Part shown: positions 54,112 to 63,363 of the stretch, piece by piece
Position numbering within the stretch: position 1 is the stretch's first letter
How the letters are laid out: the number at the start of each line of letters is the position of its first letter
Assembly: GCA_018266075.1 (NCBI GenBank)
Contig: JAFEBB010000036.1
Span: 1 to 64,000 of the forward strand
DNA length: 64,000 nt
DNA from: Deltaproteobacteria bacterium
GTDB taxonomy: Bacteria; Myxococcota; Myxococcia; Myxococcales; SZAS-1
Reading direction: 5' to 3'
Notes under the pieces: generated by a model
What the model was told of the DNA's origin: nothing
What the model saw: only the letters and a program-made list of their open reading frames with translations
Database searches by the model: none
Made by a program: the position numbers and the translations under genes

Positions 54112-54469
54112 TCACCTCTTCTTCGCGGTCACGCACTTCCCCGCCTCGCACGCGGCGCGGAAGCTCTCGAGCGGCGCCACACTCGGCGGCTTGCTTGGCA
54201 GGGACCGCCACGTAGGCACCGGCCCGACAAATGGCGCGGAGGTCCGGGTTGGCCTTGGTGGGCGGACACGGCGGCTCGGGCGGGGCGCAGTCGACCTTCG
54301 CGCAGCGGCTCCGTTGCGCTTGCGCTTCGGCTTTGGGCTTGGCCTCCGGATCCGAGCGGCAGCCACAGCAGCTGCCGAGATCGGTGATCACGCAGTCGGC
54401 GTCGCGCACACAAGCCGGCGTCGCGGGCGCAGCCAAGAGAGCCATCGCGAGCATGAGCGCAGGGACCAT
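54112..54469 (-). pseudogene. Frameshifted small secreted Cys-rich protein
   Basis: A signal peptide and CVRDADCVITDLGSCCGCRSDP, then DCAPPEPPCPPTKANPDLRAICRAGAYVAVPAK. A CTTG tetramer is duplicated at 54190-54197. Removing one copy restores KPPSVAPLESFRAACEAGKCVTAKKR and a stop at 54112. As read, the frame ends in an unrelated tail at 54092. A Cys is also replaced by Tyr before the break. A four-base slip is the likely cause. Confidence 0.7.
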
Positions 54470-54478
54470 CGATAAATC

Positions 54479-55603
54479 CTACTCGACGGCTATCAACTGC
54501 ACATACTTATAAATCCGGCGATCGAGCGGCACGCGCACGTCCAATCCGCCCTCGACCTCGTCGAAGCTCCCGGTGACCACCGCGCTCGGCATGGGCGGGC
54601 TCACGCTCACTACCAGCGTGAACGACCAGATGCTCCGGATGGAGCTCCCGATTCCCATGCCCTTCTCCGGCGGCACCGGGAGCTGCATCGCGCCCGAGCG
54701 CAGCTCCGCCATCACCTGGGCGTCGAGCGCGGGATCGTTCGAGGCGTGAATCAACTCCACGCTCTGCAGGAGCCCGCCCTTGCCCTGGGTGATCCGAACG
54801 ACGGTCTGGTTCACCTGGCGGAAGCTGTCGAGGAAGCGCTCGCGCAGCTCGCCCATCTCCTGGATCGAGGTGAGAGGGCCGCCCATGGATTCGGCGTCGG
54901 GCGTGCCCAGCGTGCCCGTCTTGGCGTACTGCTCGGCGACCTTCTGCCAGGCGCGCAGCCCGGTGGCGAGGTTCTCTCCGAGCTGTGCGGTGTTGTCGAC
55001 GAGGCTGTCGGGCCGAACGTGCCCTTCGGGCTTCCAGCTCTTGGCCAGCGCCTTTCCCACGCGCGAGAAGTATGGATCGATCGCGCCCCGCGCCACGCGA
55101 TCGCGGCCCAGGCCCTCGGCGATCATCGCCCGCGCGCGCTCGTTGGGATCCTCGAGGCGCTCCGGCGCCACGATCTCCCGCTCTGGCCGCGGCTTCGGCG
55201 CCGGCTGCTCGACGATGAAGGCATCGGCGTGGCTGGCCTCGTCCATCGCCGCGCGCGCGAGATCTGGCGCGGGCTGCGGGGGCGGTCGCGGCGCAGGCGA
55301 CGGCCCGGGCTCGGGTGCGCTGGGCGTCGGCGCGGCAGCGACGGGCGCCGGCACGTAGACAGGCTTGGCGGCCTGGTGCGGCGCGGACTTCACGGGCGGT
55401 GAAATCGGCGTGGCCACCGGCATGGGTGGCGGCGGCTTCGTTCGCTCCACGACCTCGAGATCAATCTGGATGGGAGCCGGAGGCTTCGGCGGCTGGCGCG
55501 GGGTCTGTCGCACCAGCAGCGCCGCCAGGCCGAGGTGCACGAGCGCCGAGAGGACGACGCTCCATGCGGCGACTGAGCGGCGGCGACGGATCGACACGAT
55601 CAC
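54479..55603 (-). CDS. TonB-like energy transducer
   Basis: 374 residues from GTG 55603 (another at 55597). One N-terminal membrane helix (about 13-31), a Pro-rich periplasmic region (about 35-115), and a C-terminal TonB-like domain (about 165-330) with PYFSRVGKALAKSWKPEG and VELIHASNDPALDAQVMAEL. TonB passes proton-motive energy to outer-membrane receptors. No exbB/exbD or receptor gene is in the window, and the C-terminus is longer than usual. Confidence 0.75.
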   Translation of the reverse strand: MIVSIRRRRSVAAWSVVLSALVHLGLAALLVRQTPRQPPKPPAPIQIDLEVVERTKPPPPMPVATPISPPVKSAPHQAAKPVYVPAPVAAAPTPSAPEPGPSPAPRPPPQPAPDLARAAMDEASHADAFIVEQPAPKPRPEREIVAPERLEDPNERARAMIAEGLGRDRVARGAIDPYFSRVGKALAKSWKPEGHVRPDSLVDNTAQLGENLATGLRAWQKVAEQYAKTGTLGTPDAESMGGPLTSIQEMGELRERFLDSFRQVNQTVVRITQGKGGLLQSVELIHASNDPALDAQVMAELRSGAMQLPVPPEKGMGIGSSIRSIWSFTLVVSVSPPMPSAVVTGSFDEVEGGLDVRVPLDRRIYKYVQLIAVE

Positions 55604-55676
55604 ATCTTAGTCATTTCAGCGTTCCCGGCGTGCAATGCTCGGTCTCCGACGCTCGCCGATCCGGGGATTGATAATT

Positions 55677-56249
55677 ATGAAGCGCGTCGCACTGGGCTTC
55701 TCGGTGCACACGGGCTGGGCTGCGCTCGTGGCCGTGTCGCAAACCCACGAGGTCGTCGATCGTCGGCGCGTGGAGATGATTCCCGGCAGTGATCCCGAAG
55801 CACCGCCGTTCGTGTACCACGCCGCGCGACACCTCCCGCTCGCGAAGGCCGAGCGCTTCCTCCACGGGCAGCAGGACCTCGCACGATCGCGGGCGCGCGA
55901 GGCGCTCCAGGCCATGGCTCGCGACTTCAAGCTCGTGGCCGCCGCCATCCCCGTGGGCGAGCGGCCGGTGACGTCGCCGCTCGCGTCGATTCTGGCGAAC
56001 CACTCGCTCATCCACGCTGCGGAGGGCGTGCTCTATCGCCAGGTGATTCGCGAGGCGCTCGAAGAACTGAAGATCGACGTCTGTGAGATCCCGACCAAAC
56101 AGTTAACTTCGCGCGCGGCCAAGGTGTTGAAGGTCAGCGAGCCGGAGCTCGTCGAGCAGGTCGTAACCACGGGCCGTGCTGCGGGGCGCCCGTGGGCGAA
56201 GGATCAGCAACAAGCCTTCATGGCTGCGCTCATCGCACTCGCAGATTGA
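55677..56249 (+). CDS. Protein with RNase H/RuvC-like fold pattern, unknown role
   Basis: 190 residues from ATG 55677. The order VALGFSVHTGWAALVAV, VCEIPTKQL and KDQQQAFMAALIAL follows the strand and helix pattern of RuvC-like nuclease folds. The first catalytic Asp is replaced by Ser, so it may be inactive or use other residues. No family was identified with certainty. Confidence 0.6.
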   Translation: MKRVALGFSVHTGWAALVAVSQTHEVVDRRRVEMIPGSDPEAPPFVYHAARHLPLAKAERFLHGQQDLARSRAREALQAMARDFKLVAAAIPVGERPVTSPLASILANHSLIHAAEGVLYRQVIREALEELKIDVCEIPTKQLTSRAAKVLKVSEPELVEQVVTTGRAAGRPWAKDQQQAFMAALIALAD

Positions 56250-56288
56250 GCTTTCTGTAGAATCGCCGAACTTTCCTGGGAGGGATTC

Positions 56289-56693
56289 ATGCACGCACTC
56301 GCGATTTCTCTGATGCTCGTCGTCGCTGCACCCGGTGGTGGCAAGCACGGGGGTCCCTGCAAAGAGGACGCGGAGAAGCTCTGTCCCGGCATGCACCCCG
56401 GCGACGGCAAGTTCCACGAGTGCATGAAGCAGCACCTCGACCAGCTCTCCGACGCCTGCAAAGAGAAGATGGCGGAGCACAAGGAGCACGCCGAGGAGTT
56501 CCACAAGGACTGCGCCGACGACGTGAAGAAGCTCTGCGGCGACGTGAAGCCCGGCGGCGGCCGGATCATCGAGTGCCTCAAGCAGAAGCAGGCCCAGGCC
56601 TCGCCCGCGTGCCGGACCGTGCTCAACAGCAAGGGCGAGCACGGCGGCGGCCTGCCCACCCCGCCCGCTCCGCCGCCCGCGCCGACGAAGTAA
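56289..56693 (+). CDS. Secreted Cys-rich GLG1-repeat protein
   Basis: 134 residues. Signal peptide, then two GLG1-type Cys-rich repeats: CKEDAEKLCPGMHPGDGKFHECMKQHLDQLSDACKEKM and CADDVKKLCGDVKPGGGRIIECLKQKQAQASPACRTVL. These repeats are known from eukaryotic Golgi protein 1 and bacterial envelope proteins. Pro-rich tail. Function unknown. Confidence 0.85.
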   Translation: MHALAISLMLVVAAPGGGKHGGPCKEDAEKLCPGMHPGDGKFHECMKQHLDQLSDACKEKMAEHKEHAEEFHKDCADDVKKLCGDVKPGGGRIIECLKQKQAQASPACRTVLNSKGEHGGGLPTPPAPPPAPTK

Positions 56694-56711
56694 CCAATCG
56701 GTTAACAGGTC

Positions 56712-57101
56712 TCAGCTCTTGCCGACGGTCACCGGGGCGCTGCGGCCCTTGGCGCCGCACGCCTCGGGGTGCACCACCACGTGCGCCTTCCAGCTGGCGG
56801 TCTTCGCCCCGAGCTGGGTGAGCGCCTCGACGCACGCCTTCTCGCTGATGGCTTGCGGCCGCGACCCATCGCCGGGGCTGAAGTTCGAAGAGATGACGAA
56901 CGACTCCTCGCCGCGCGCGCTCTTCAGCTTGTAGACCAGCGAACCGCCGCCCTCGGGGCCGTAGCTGTCGACCTGGATGAGCGTGGTGGCGCCGTCGTCG
57001 CTCTTGGCGATGGGCGTCTCCTCGCTGTGGATGCTCATCGCCAGCGACGTGGACGACGCGAAGACGACGGTCAGCACGAGGGCGGTTCGAAGTCGGCTCA
57101 T
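56712..57101 (-). CDS. Small secreted protein, unknown function
   Basis: 129 residues with a signal peptide (cleaved near SLA). It contains a beta-rich segment (TTLIQVDSYGPEGGGSLVYKL) and two Cys near the end. No family was recognised. Convergent with the GLG1 gene and divergent from the kinase. Confidence 0.65.
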   Translation of the reverse strand: MSRLRTALVLTVVFASSTSLAMSIHSEETPIAKSDDGATTLIQVDSYGPEGGGSLVYKLKSARGEESFVISSNFSPGDGSRPQAISEKACVEALTQLGAKTASWKAHVVVHPEACGAKGRSAPVTVGKS

Positions 57102-57183
57102 GCTCAGATTCTACGCGCGAGGCGTGCGAATCGGCCTTCCGGCAAGGTATTGTCGCTGGGTCTTTTCCCGCGGGGCAGCACCC

Positions 57184-59145
57184 ATGGCCGCCATCGGCCG
57201 CTACCAGGTTCTCGCGAAGATCGCCGCCGGCGGCATGGCCGAGGTGTACCTCACGCGCACGCAGGGCCTGGCCGGCTTCAGCAAGGTCGCGGCGGTGAAG
57301 CGCATCCTGCCTCACGTGGCGCAGAACCCGGAGTTCATGCAGCTGTTCGTGAACGAAGCGAACCTCTGCCTGCAGCTCTCGCATCCGAACATCGTCGAGA
57401 CGCTCGAGTTCAGCCAGGACGGCGACTCGTACTTCCTGGCCATGGAGTACGTGGACGGCGCCACGCTCCGCGACCTGCTCCGCGCCGCCGCCGACAAGGG
57501 CCAGCGCCTGCCGATGGGCGTGGCGCTGAAGATCATCTCCCTCACGCTCGAAGGCCTGGGCTACGCGCACGCGCTGCGCGACAACGCCGGCAAGCTCCAG
57601 AACGTGGTGCACCGCGACATCTCGCCGCACAACGTGCTCGTGGCCCGCTCCGGCGCGGTGAAGGTCGCCGACTTCGGCATCGCCAAGGCGGCGAGCGTGC
57701 CCAGCCTCACCAAGACCGGCCAGGTGCGCGGCAAGGTGCGGTACATGTCGCCCGAGCAGATCAACGTCGGGCCGCTGGATTCGCGCAGCGATCTCTTCGC
57801 CGTCGGCATCACGCTCTTCGAGGTGCTCACCGGACATCGGCCGTTCGCAGGCGAGAGCGAAGCCGAGGCGATGGTGTCCATCACCAACGAGCCGCCCACG
57901 CCGCTCTCGCAGTACCTGCCGCAGGTCCCCGAGGGCCTGCAGGCGGTGCTCGATCGCGCGCTGGCGAAGAACCCGGCCGATCGCTACGCCGACGCGGGCC
58001 AGATGCAGGCCGACGTCGAGGTGGTGCTGGTGAAGCTGGGCCAGTCGGTGAAGGGCGCCGACATCGCCGCGGTCGTCGGCGCGCTCTGCGAGCGCCGCGC
58101 GGATCTGGCTGCGGCCATCGCCGACTCCGAGCCCGCGCCGCTGGCTGCACCTCAGGCGATTCCCGAGCCGGTGTTTCCCGGGCCCACGCACGTGGATCCG
58201 GTGGTGCGCAGTGCCGGCAAGCTGCGCGCCGCGCCGGCCGCGACCACGTCCGAGCCTGCGGCCACGCGCGCTGAAGGCCAGCTCCGCAGCAACCCGCGCA
58301 TCCCCGTGGTGCCGCAGACCGAAGACGTCATCACCGATCGGCAGCAGGCCGTCTCGCGGCCGGCCCAGGTCACGGATCCGCAGGACGTGGAGACGGCGCG
58401 GCGCGACGCGGCCCAGCGGCCCGTTCGTCCCGCGCCCGAGGTCGATGTCCCTGCCACCGCGCGGATTCCCTCGGTCGTGCGGCCGTCGGTGGAGCCCGCG
58501 CAGCAGAACCGCACCGGGCTCTGGGTGGGCGGGCTGGCGCTGCTCGGCGTCGGCGTGGCGCTCGCAGTGTCCGCGGAGCTCGGCCGCGAGCGAAACCCGG
58601 AGACCCTCGACGTGATTGCGGTGAAGCCCGCCGCCAAGCCCGCAACCGAACTGCCCGACGCCGGTCCGAAAGAGACGAGCATCGCCCAGGCGATCAAGGA
58701 CGCGCCCGACTCGGGGCCCATGGTCGTCGCCACGGTTTCCGAGCCGCCGTCGCTCCCGCCGCTGCCTGCGGATCCCACGCCCGCGATGCCCGCGCCTGCG
58801 CCCGAGTCCGGAGGGGGCGGCGGCAAGAAGGTTTGGAAGAAGCTGATGCTCCCGCGCGGCAACGTGGCCACGGTCGGCTTCGAGGACGAGGACGGCATGG
58901 CGATCATTCCCGAGAAGCCGTCGGAGTGGGAGCCGCGCGTCGGCACCGGGACGATCAAGGTCCACCTTCTGGGCCGCGCGGCGATCGCGGTCGACGACAC
59001 CGAGCACGGCGTGGTCCACGACCTCAACGTCACGGTGCAGGCCGGCGAGCACCTGGTGCGCGTGTGGGCCCTCAACGGGCAGAACCAGTCCTACAAGGTG
59101 CTGGTGCGCCGCGATGAAACCAAAACGTTAAATTTTGGGTTCTAG
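57184..59145 (+). CDS. Eukaryotic-type Ser/Thr protein kinase
   Basis: 653 residues. Kinase domain (about 7-275): GGMAEVYL, Lys39 in AAVKR, HRDISPHNVL (Asp145), DFGIAK (163-165) and MSPEQ. A Pro/Ala-rich linker, one membrane helix (about 442-462) and an extracytoplasmic C-terminal domain (about 550-653) that ends in a beta-rich PEGA-like segment. Myxobacteria encode many such kinases in signalling. It is an HRDISPHN (not HRDLKPxN) type typical of Myxococcota kinases. Its stop overlaps the Flp-like gene stop in CTAG. Confidence 0.92.
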   Translation: MAAIGRYQVLAKIAAGGMAEVYLTRTQGLAGFSKVAAVKRILPHVAQNPEFMQLFVNEANLCLQLSHPNIVETLEFSQDGDSYFLAMEYVDGATLRDLLRAAADKGQRLPMGVALKIISLTLEGLGYAHALRDNAGKLQNVVHRDISPHNVLVARSGAVKVADFGIAKAASVPSLTKTGQVRGKVRYMSPEQINVGPLDSRSDLFAVGITLFEVLTGHRPFAGESEAEAMVSITNEPPTPLSQYLPQVPEGLQAVLDRALAKNPADRYADAGQMQADVEVVLVKLGQSVKGADIAAVVGALCERRADLAAAIADSEPAPLAAPQAIPEPVFPGPTHVDPVVRSAGKLRAAPAATTSEPAATRAEGQLRSNPRIPVVPQTEDVITDRQQAVSRPAQVTDPQDVETARRDAAQRPVRPAPEVDVPATARIPSVVRPSVEPAQQNRTGLWVGGLALLGVGVALAVSAELGRERNPETLDVIAVKPAAKPATELPDAGPKETSIAQAIKDAPDSGPMVVATVSEPPSLPPLPADPTPAMPAPAPESGGGGGKKVWKKLMLPRGNVATVGFEDEDGMAIIPEKPSEWEPRVGTGTIKVHLLGRAAIAVDDTEHGVVHDLNVTVQAGEHLVRVWALNGQNQSYKVLVRRDETKTLNFGF

Positions 59146-59369
59146 GTCGCCGCGAGACTCAGCGCGAAGTTCACGCTGTTCACGTACGTCTGCAGCGCCT
59201 TGTAGAGCAGCGCCGCGATGGTGTCGTGCTGGTTCACGGGCCAGCTGAACACGAGCAAGCCCGCGCCGAGCAGGATCGCGAAGGTCACGGTGGAGTACTC
59301 CACCATCGCCTGGCCGCGCTCGCTCTGGAGCAAGCGGATCCATCGGCGCAGCGCGCGTCGCGGGCTCAT
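59142..59369 (-). CDS. Flp/TadE-like small pilin
   Basis: 75 residues with SERGQAMVEYSTVTFAILLGAGLLVFSW, a Glu five residues into the hydrophobic helix, typical of Flp-type prepilins. The last gene of a Tad-like operon. A prepilin peptidase would be needed for maturation, but none is in the window. Confidence 0.8.
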   Translation of the reverse strand: MSPRRALRRWIRLLQSERGQAMVEYSTVTFAILLGAGLLVFSWPVNQHDTIAALLYKALQTYVNSVNFALSLAAT

Positions 59370-60142
59370 GGCGCGCGCTCCTCGGCGGGCGGCGCCTCCA
59401 CCGTGTGAAGCGCGGTCACCACCGTGCGCACCTGCGGCGCGTGGAACGTGGCCGAGACGCGCCACTGGCCGTCCGGCACGCGGAACGTGGCCGCGTTCTC
59501 CGACTGCTCGATGACCTGCGCGCCCTGCTCGCCAAACGTGCGGGTGTAGAACGCAATGACGTCCTGCGGGCTGTCACCCGACTCGAAGTTCACCTGCACG
59601 CGCTTCACTTCACCATCGATGAAGGTCATCGACGCCGGGTCTTGCGCCTTCGGATACGGCGCCAGCCCGCCGAAGCGCTCGGCCTGCGCGCGGTCGAGGT
59701 CATGCACCAGCGGCTGCATGTCGGCGAGCGCGAGGAACACCATGGTCCGCCTATCCGGGCTGGGCACGGCGATGACGGAGAGATCCAGGTCGTGCGCCTC
59801 GTCGAGCACGGTGACGCTCGGGTACGGGAACTTGGTGACCATGTCCCCGTTGCCGATCATGGGCAGGCCCAGCTTCTTGAAGTGCGCCTCGTAGAAGTCG
59901 AGCACCTTTCGCGGCGGATCGTTGGTCATGAACGACTGCACGTTCATGGGCACGCCGTGCGCCTCGATGGCGTCGCCCACCGGAATGCGGCCTTCGGTGG
60001 CGCCTGGATAGTTCGGAAAGAGCGCGTCCACCGCGGCCTGGCCGGTGCGGGGCGACGACTCCGCGGGCTTCGCGGGCTGCGCCGGAGCGGGCGCCGTCGC
60101 CGGCGCCGCAGCGAGCCACGCGAGGGCCAGCTGAAGCTTCAC
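59366..60142 (-). CDS. Exported protein of Tad-like operon, unknown
   Basis: 258 residues from GTG 60142, overlapping the upstream stop (GTGA) and the downstream start (ATGA). Signal peptide and an Ala/Pro stretch, then two similar halves with FPYPSVTVLDEAHDLDLSVIAV and GEVKRVQVNFESGDSPQDVIAFYTRTF. No family is known to me. Its place among pilin-like genes suggests a role in pilus assembly. Confidence 0.7.
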   Translation of the reverse strand: MKLQLALAWLAAAPATAPAPAQPAKPAESSPRTGQAAVDALFPNYPGATEGRIPVGDAIEAHGVPMNVQSFMTNDPPRKVLDFYEAHFKKLGLPMIGNGDMVTKFPYPSVTVLDEAHDLDLSVIAVPSPDRRTMVFLALADMQPLVHDLDRAQAERFGGLAPYPKAQDPASMTFIDGEVKRVQVNFESGDSPQDVIAFYTRTFGEQGAQVIEQSENAATFRVPDGQWRVSATFHAPQVRTVVTALHTVEAPPAEERAP

Positions 60143-61296
60143 TTGCCGTCCTCCGACCACGCCTTCACGCCCATGTAGTGGCCTGCCTCGCGGTGGTGGA
60201 AGGTGTCGCGCGAGAGGCCGCCCGGCGCGGTGCCCACGCTGTTCACACCGTAGAGCTCGTGCCACGGGCCGCCGGTGTGCGGCGTGGGGCGGGTGATGCC
60301 GTCGGGGCCGCCGAAGGCGCCGCGCTGGCCGTCGCGGATCTCGGTGTCGCCGTAGGAGTGGTCGGTGGCGTAGCGGTACGAGATGTGGAACCAGTCGGTC
60401 TTGCCCAGCTCCTTCACACCCGCCACCGACATGGCGTCGGCCATCACCTGCACGCTCATGTTCTCCTGCGGCGAGCGCCAGAAGTACTTGGCCATCTTGA
60501 AGTAGTCGATGTTGCGACGCTGGCCGCTGCTCGAGTCGCTGGGCGTGGTGTCGAAGGCGTCCACGTCGTGGTTGTAGTTGGAGAGCGAGAGCGGGAGGTC
60601 CACGTCCTCGTGCTTGGCGGGGTTCCAGAGGGCCCAGTCGTCGAGCATGATCGACAGGCCAGGGTCGCGCGCGCCGTTGCAGCCGTGCATGCCCGGGCCG
60701 ATGCCGCAGAGCTTGAGCGACGTCCAGCTCGGCTTGAACAGGCTCGAGGTGCTGCCCATCTCCTGGAAGTGCGCGGGCACGCCGAGCGTCCCGATCTGCG
60801 CCTGCGCGTGGCAGGTGACCCAGGACTGGATGTTGAGCTCCTTCACGTGGGTGCCCTGCCGGCTCTCGTTCATGGCGTAGTTGGCCACCACGCCGGGCTG
60901 GCTCCGGCCCACGTGGTCTTCGCACGTCACCTTCAGATTTCGCGGCCGCGCGAACACGCCCGAGGCGTAGGTGGCTGCGGTGGGCTTGGCCGAGTCGAAC
61001 GAGCCCGACATCTTCTGGTGGATGGAGCCCGGCCCCACCGCCGCGGAGTCGGTGGCGTGTGCGTAGAGCGCGCGGTAGTTCGGCGTATTGTCGGAGAAGT
61101 CGTTCACCCGGAAGCGGGTGAGGTCCATGGTGCTGACGACGGTGGCCTCCTCGAGCTTGAGCTTCCAGTGCGCCACGTCGGCGAACCAGTTGGCGTAGAG
61201 GATGAGCGGCACCAGCACGATGGTGACGATGGCGAACTCCACCAGCGCGCCGCCCTCCTGGCCGTCCATGCGTCGCTTGATCGAAGCGTGGGTCAT
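60139..61296 (-). CDS. TadE-like pseudopilin with extended C-terminus
   Basis: 385 residues. GGALVEFAIVTIVLVPLILYANWFADVAHW near the N-terminus is a TadE-type pilin helix. The rest (about 60-385) is a large extracytoplasmic domain with some Cys. Overlaps both neighbours by ATGA/GTGA. TadE-like proteins help Flp pilus assembly. Confidence 0.8.
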   Translation of the reverse strand: MTHASIKRRMDGQEGGALVEFAIVTIVLVPLILYANWFADVAHWKLKLEEATVVSTMDLTRFRVNDFSDNTPNYRALYAHATDSAAVGPGSIHQKMSGSFDSAKPTAATYASGVFARPRNLKVTCEDHVGRSQPGVVANYAMNESRQGTHVKELNIQSWVTCHAQAQIGTLGVPAHFQEMGSTSSLFKPSWTSLKLCGIGPGMHGCNGARDPGLSIMLDDWALWNPAKHEDVDLPLSLSNYNHDVDAFDTTPSDSSSGQRRNIDYFKMAKYFWRSPQENMSVQVMADAMSVAGVKELGKTDWFHISYRYATDHSYGDTEIRDGQRGAFGGPDGITRPTPHTGGPWHELYGVNSVGTAPGGLSRDTFHHREAGHYMGVKAWSEDGK

Positions 61297-63356
61297 GGGC
61301 ACCTGCTCCCGCCCGGGCTCGCGTCGTCGCGGAGGCCGAGCTCCCTGCCGATCTCGCAGTCGTCGCGGCTGATGGCGTCGAGGCTCTGGAGGGCGTTGGC
61401 GCCTGGCGGCGAGAGCTTCGCGCGCCAGTAGGGGTTGAAGAGGTTGGGCACCTCCTGCCAGCCGGTGGGGTTGTGGTAGTAGCTCAGCCCCGACGCGAAC
61501 CCGCGCACGTACCGGTAGGTGTTGGTGTTCATGCCCGCGTTGCTGCCGTTGACGCTGGTGCCGTCGCGGTTGCCGTTGGTGTCGCGCGCGTTCCCGTCCT
61601 GGTCCGTGCGCTGATCGAGGGTGAGCAGCGAGCCGCCCACGCGGCCGAGCTCGAAGTTCCAGGGCAGCGGGCGGCCGTTCTCGTCACGCGTCGCATCGAC
61701 CTGCGTGGACGCATACGTGAACGGCTGGCCGTACAGATCCACGGCGGCGGTCCTGCCCGGATCGCGGCTGAACGGCGTGGTGGTGAAGCTCACGTCGTCG
61801 TGGATGGCGAAGCGGAAGAAGCCCACCTCCGTTTCGCCGCCGCAGCTGGCGCCCGCGTTGAAGGTGTCGTCGCTGACGTTGTAGCCCTTGGTCGGGTTGG
61901 CCGTGTCGCCCGCGCCGCGGATGACGAAGCTGCGCATGCACTGAAGCGTGTTGTCGTGCGCGACCTCGGAGAACATGACCTCGCGCTTGCCCGTCTCCGA
62001 GAGGCACACCAGCGACTTGCCGGGCAGCACCGTGGGGTACGCGGGGCAGGTGATCTGCTCAATGGTGAATGACGCCGTCGTGGTGGCGCGGTCGTCGGCG
62101 GAGAGCGCCTTGCGGCCGCCCAGGCTGCCCTTGTCGCCGAGCGGGTAGTCGTGGAGGTTGCTGGTGTTGGCGACGTGGATGGCGTCGGAGTCGTCGGGGC
62201 TGCCCGCGAGCATCATCGAGCCGCCGCGGAAGTTGCCGGCCGGGTCGTCGACCTGGTTCCACTTCCGCACCTGCGCGAACGAGCCGTAGTTCTGGTCCCA
62301 GGTGGCCTCGCAGTCGTAGGTGGGCCAGGAGCCGAGGTGGTAGGCGCCGTTGGCGCAGATGCCAGGGAGCGCGTGGGCGTCGTCGTCGAAGTAGCCGTTG
62401 GCGATGCCGTGCTGCGGCTCCCAGACCATCGGATCCGGATCCAGGTTGTGCTGGCCGCCGCCGCGGGTGCCGGTGAGGATCTCGTTGAAGACGTCGAAGT
62501 CGGCGTCGTGCACCACGTCGGCGCCGGATGTGGCGGGGTAGATCTCGATGGCGCGCTCGAGGTTGTGCTGGGCGCCGGTCATCTGCGCCACCCCGCCGCC
62601 GTGCGCTGCCTTGGCTGCGGTCATGCGCGGGTCGACGGTCGCGGCCACGCCCTTGGCGAACGCCTGGCGGTCGAGGAGGTCGCGGTAGGTCTTGAAGGCC
62701 TCCACGCCCTGGTCGCTGGCGCGCCAGGCCTGGTGCACGTAGTCGGCGGCGTAGCGGCCCAGCGCCTTGATCTTCGGCTGCGGGTACTCGTGCCACTTGG
62801 AGTGGATGGCCTTCCACGACTTCTGACCGAAGCCCTGGTGCCAGTCGTCGGAGATCCTGTCGAAGAGCGCGTCGGGCGCGGAGCAGGCCGCCGCGTAGCA
62901 GTTGTAGTAGTCGCAGTCGCTGGTGCAGCAGCCGCCGGAGGGGCCCTTGCAGCACACGGTGCGGTGTCGGCAGCTCGGATCCGACCGGCCCGCGCCGTGG
63001 CAGTACTGGTAGAGCGCGCACTCCGCGTCTTTGTCGGCCTTGAGCTTCTGCCAAAGCTCGGCCTGCATGTCGAAGGTCCACTCGTAGATGTTCATCCACG
63101 AGATGTGGCCGGTGACCGAGAGCGCCGAGACGTACTCGCCCACGATGGCGCGGTTGGCGAGCGCCATCACGTTCATGGCGCGAGACTGCGACACCGCCAG
63201 GCCATATGCCGCCGAGTCCGCCGCGGCCTGGGCCTTCACTTTCTCCTGCAGCCGGTTGCCGGTGGAGATGGTGAAGAACGTCACCATGGCCACGAGCAGG
63301 AGCGCGATGGCGAAGAGCGCCACCGTCTGTCCCGACTGTTGTGCTCGCTTCAGCAT
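61293..63356 (-). CDS. TadG-like pilus-associated protein
   Basis: 687 residues. SGQTVALFAIALLLVAMVTFF at the N-terminus resembles TadG/TadE. The long rest is extracytoplasmic with a Cys cluster (about 115-155) and a region rich in Asn/Asp. Similar proteins sit next to tadE genes. Function in surface attachment is inferred. Confidence 0.78.
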   Translation of the reverse strand: MLKRAQQSGQTVALFAIALLLVAMVTFFTISTGNRLQEKVKAQAAADSAAYGLAVSQSRAMNVMALANRAIVGEYVSALSVTGHISWMNIYEWTFDMQAELWQKLKADKDAECALYQYCHGAGRSDPSCRHRTVCCKGPSGGCCTSDCDYYNCYAAACSAPDALFDRISDDWHQGFGQKSWKAIHSKWHEYPQPKIKALGRYAADYVHQAWRASDQGVEAFKTYRDLLDRQAFAKGVAATVDPRMTAAKAAHGGGVAQMTGAQHNLERAIEIYPATSGADVVHDADFDVFNEILTGTRGGGQHNLDPDPMVWEPQHGIANGYFDDDAHALPGICANGAYHLGSWPTYDCEATWDQNYGSFAQVRKWNQVDDPAGNFRGGSMMLAGSPDDSDAIHVANTSNLHDYPLGDKGSLGGRKALSADDRATTTASFTIEQITCPAYPTVLPGKSLVCLSETGKREVMFSEVAHDNTLQCMRSFVIRGAGDTANPTKGYNVSDDTFNAGASCGGETEVGFFRFAIHDDVSFTTTPFSRDPGRTAAVDLYGQPFTYASTQVDATRDENGRPLPWNFELGRVGGSLLTLDQRTDQDGNARDTNGNRDGTSVNGSNAGMNTNTYRYVRGFASGLSYYHNPTGWQEVPNLFNPYWRAKLSPPGANALQSLDAISRDDCEIGRELGLRDDASPGGSRCP

Positions 63357-63363
63357 GGGCGGC

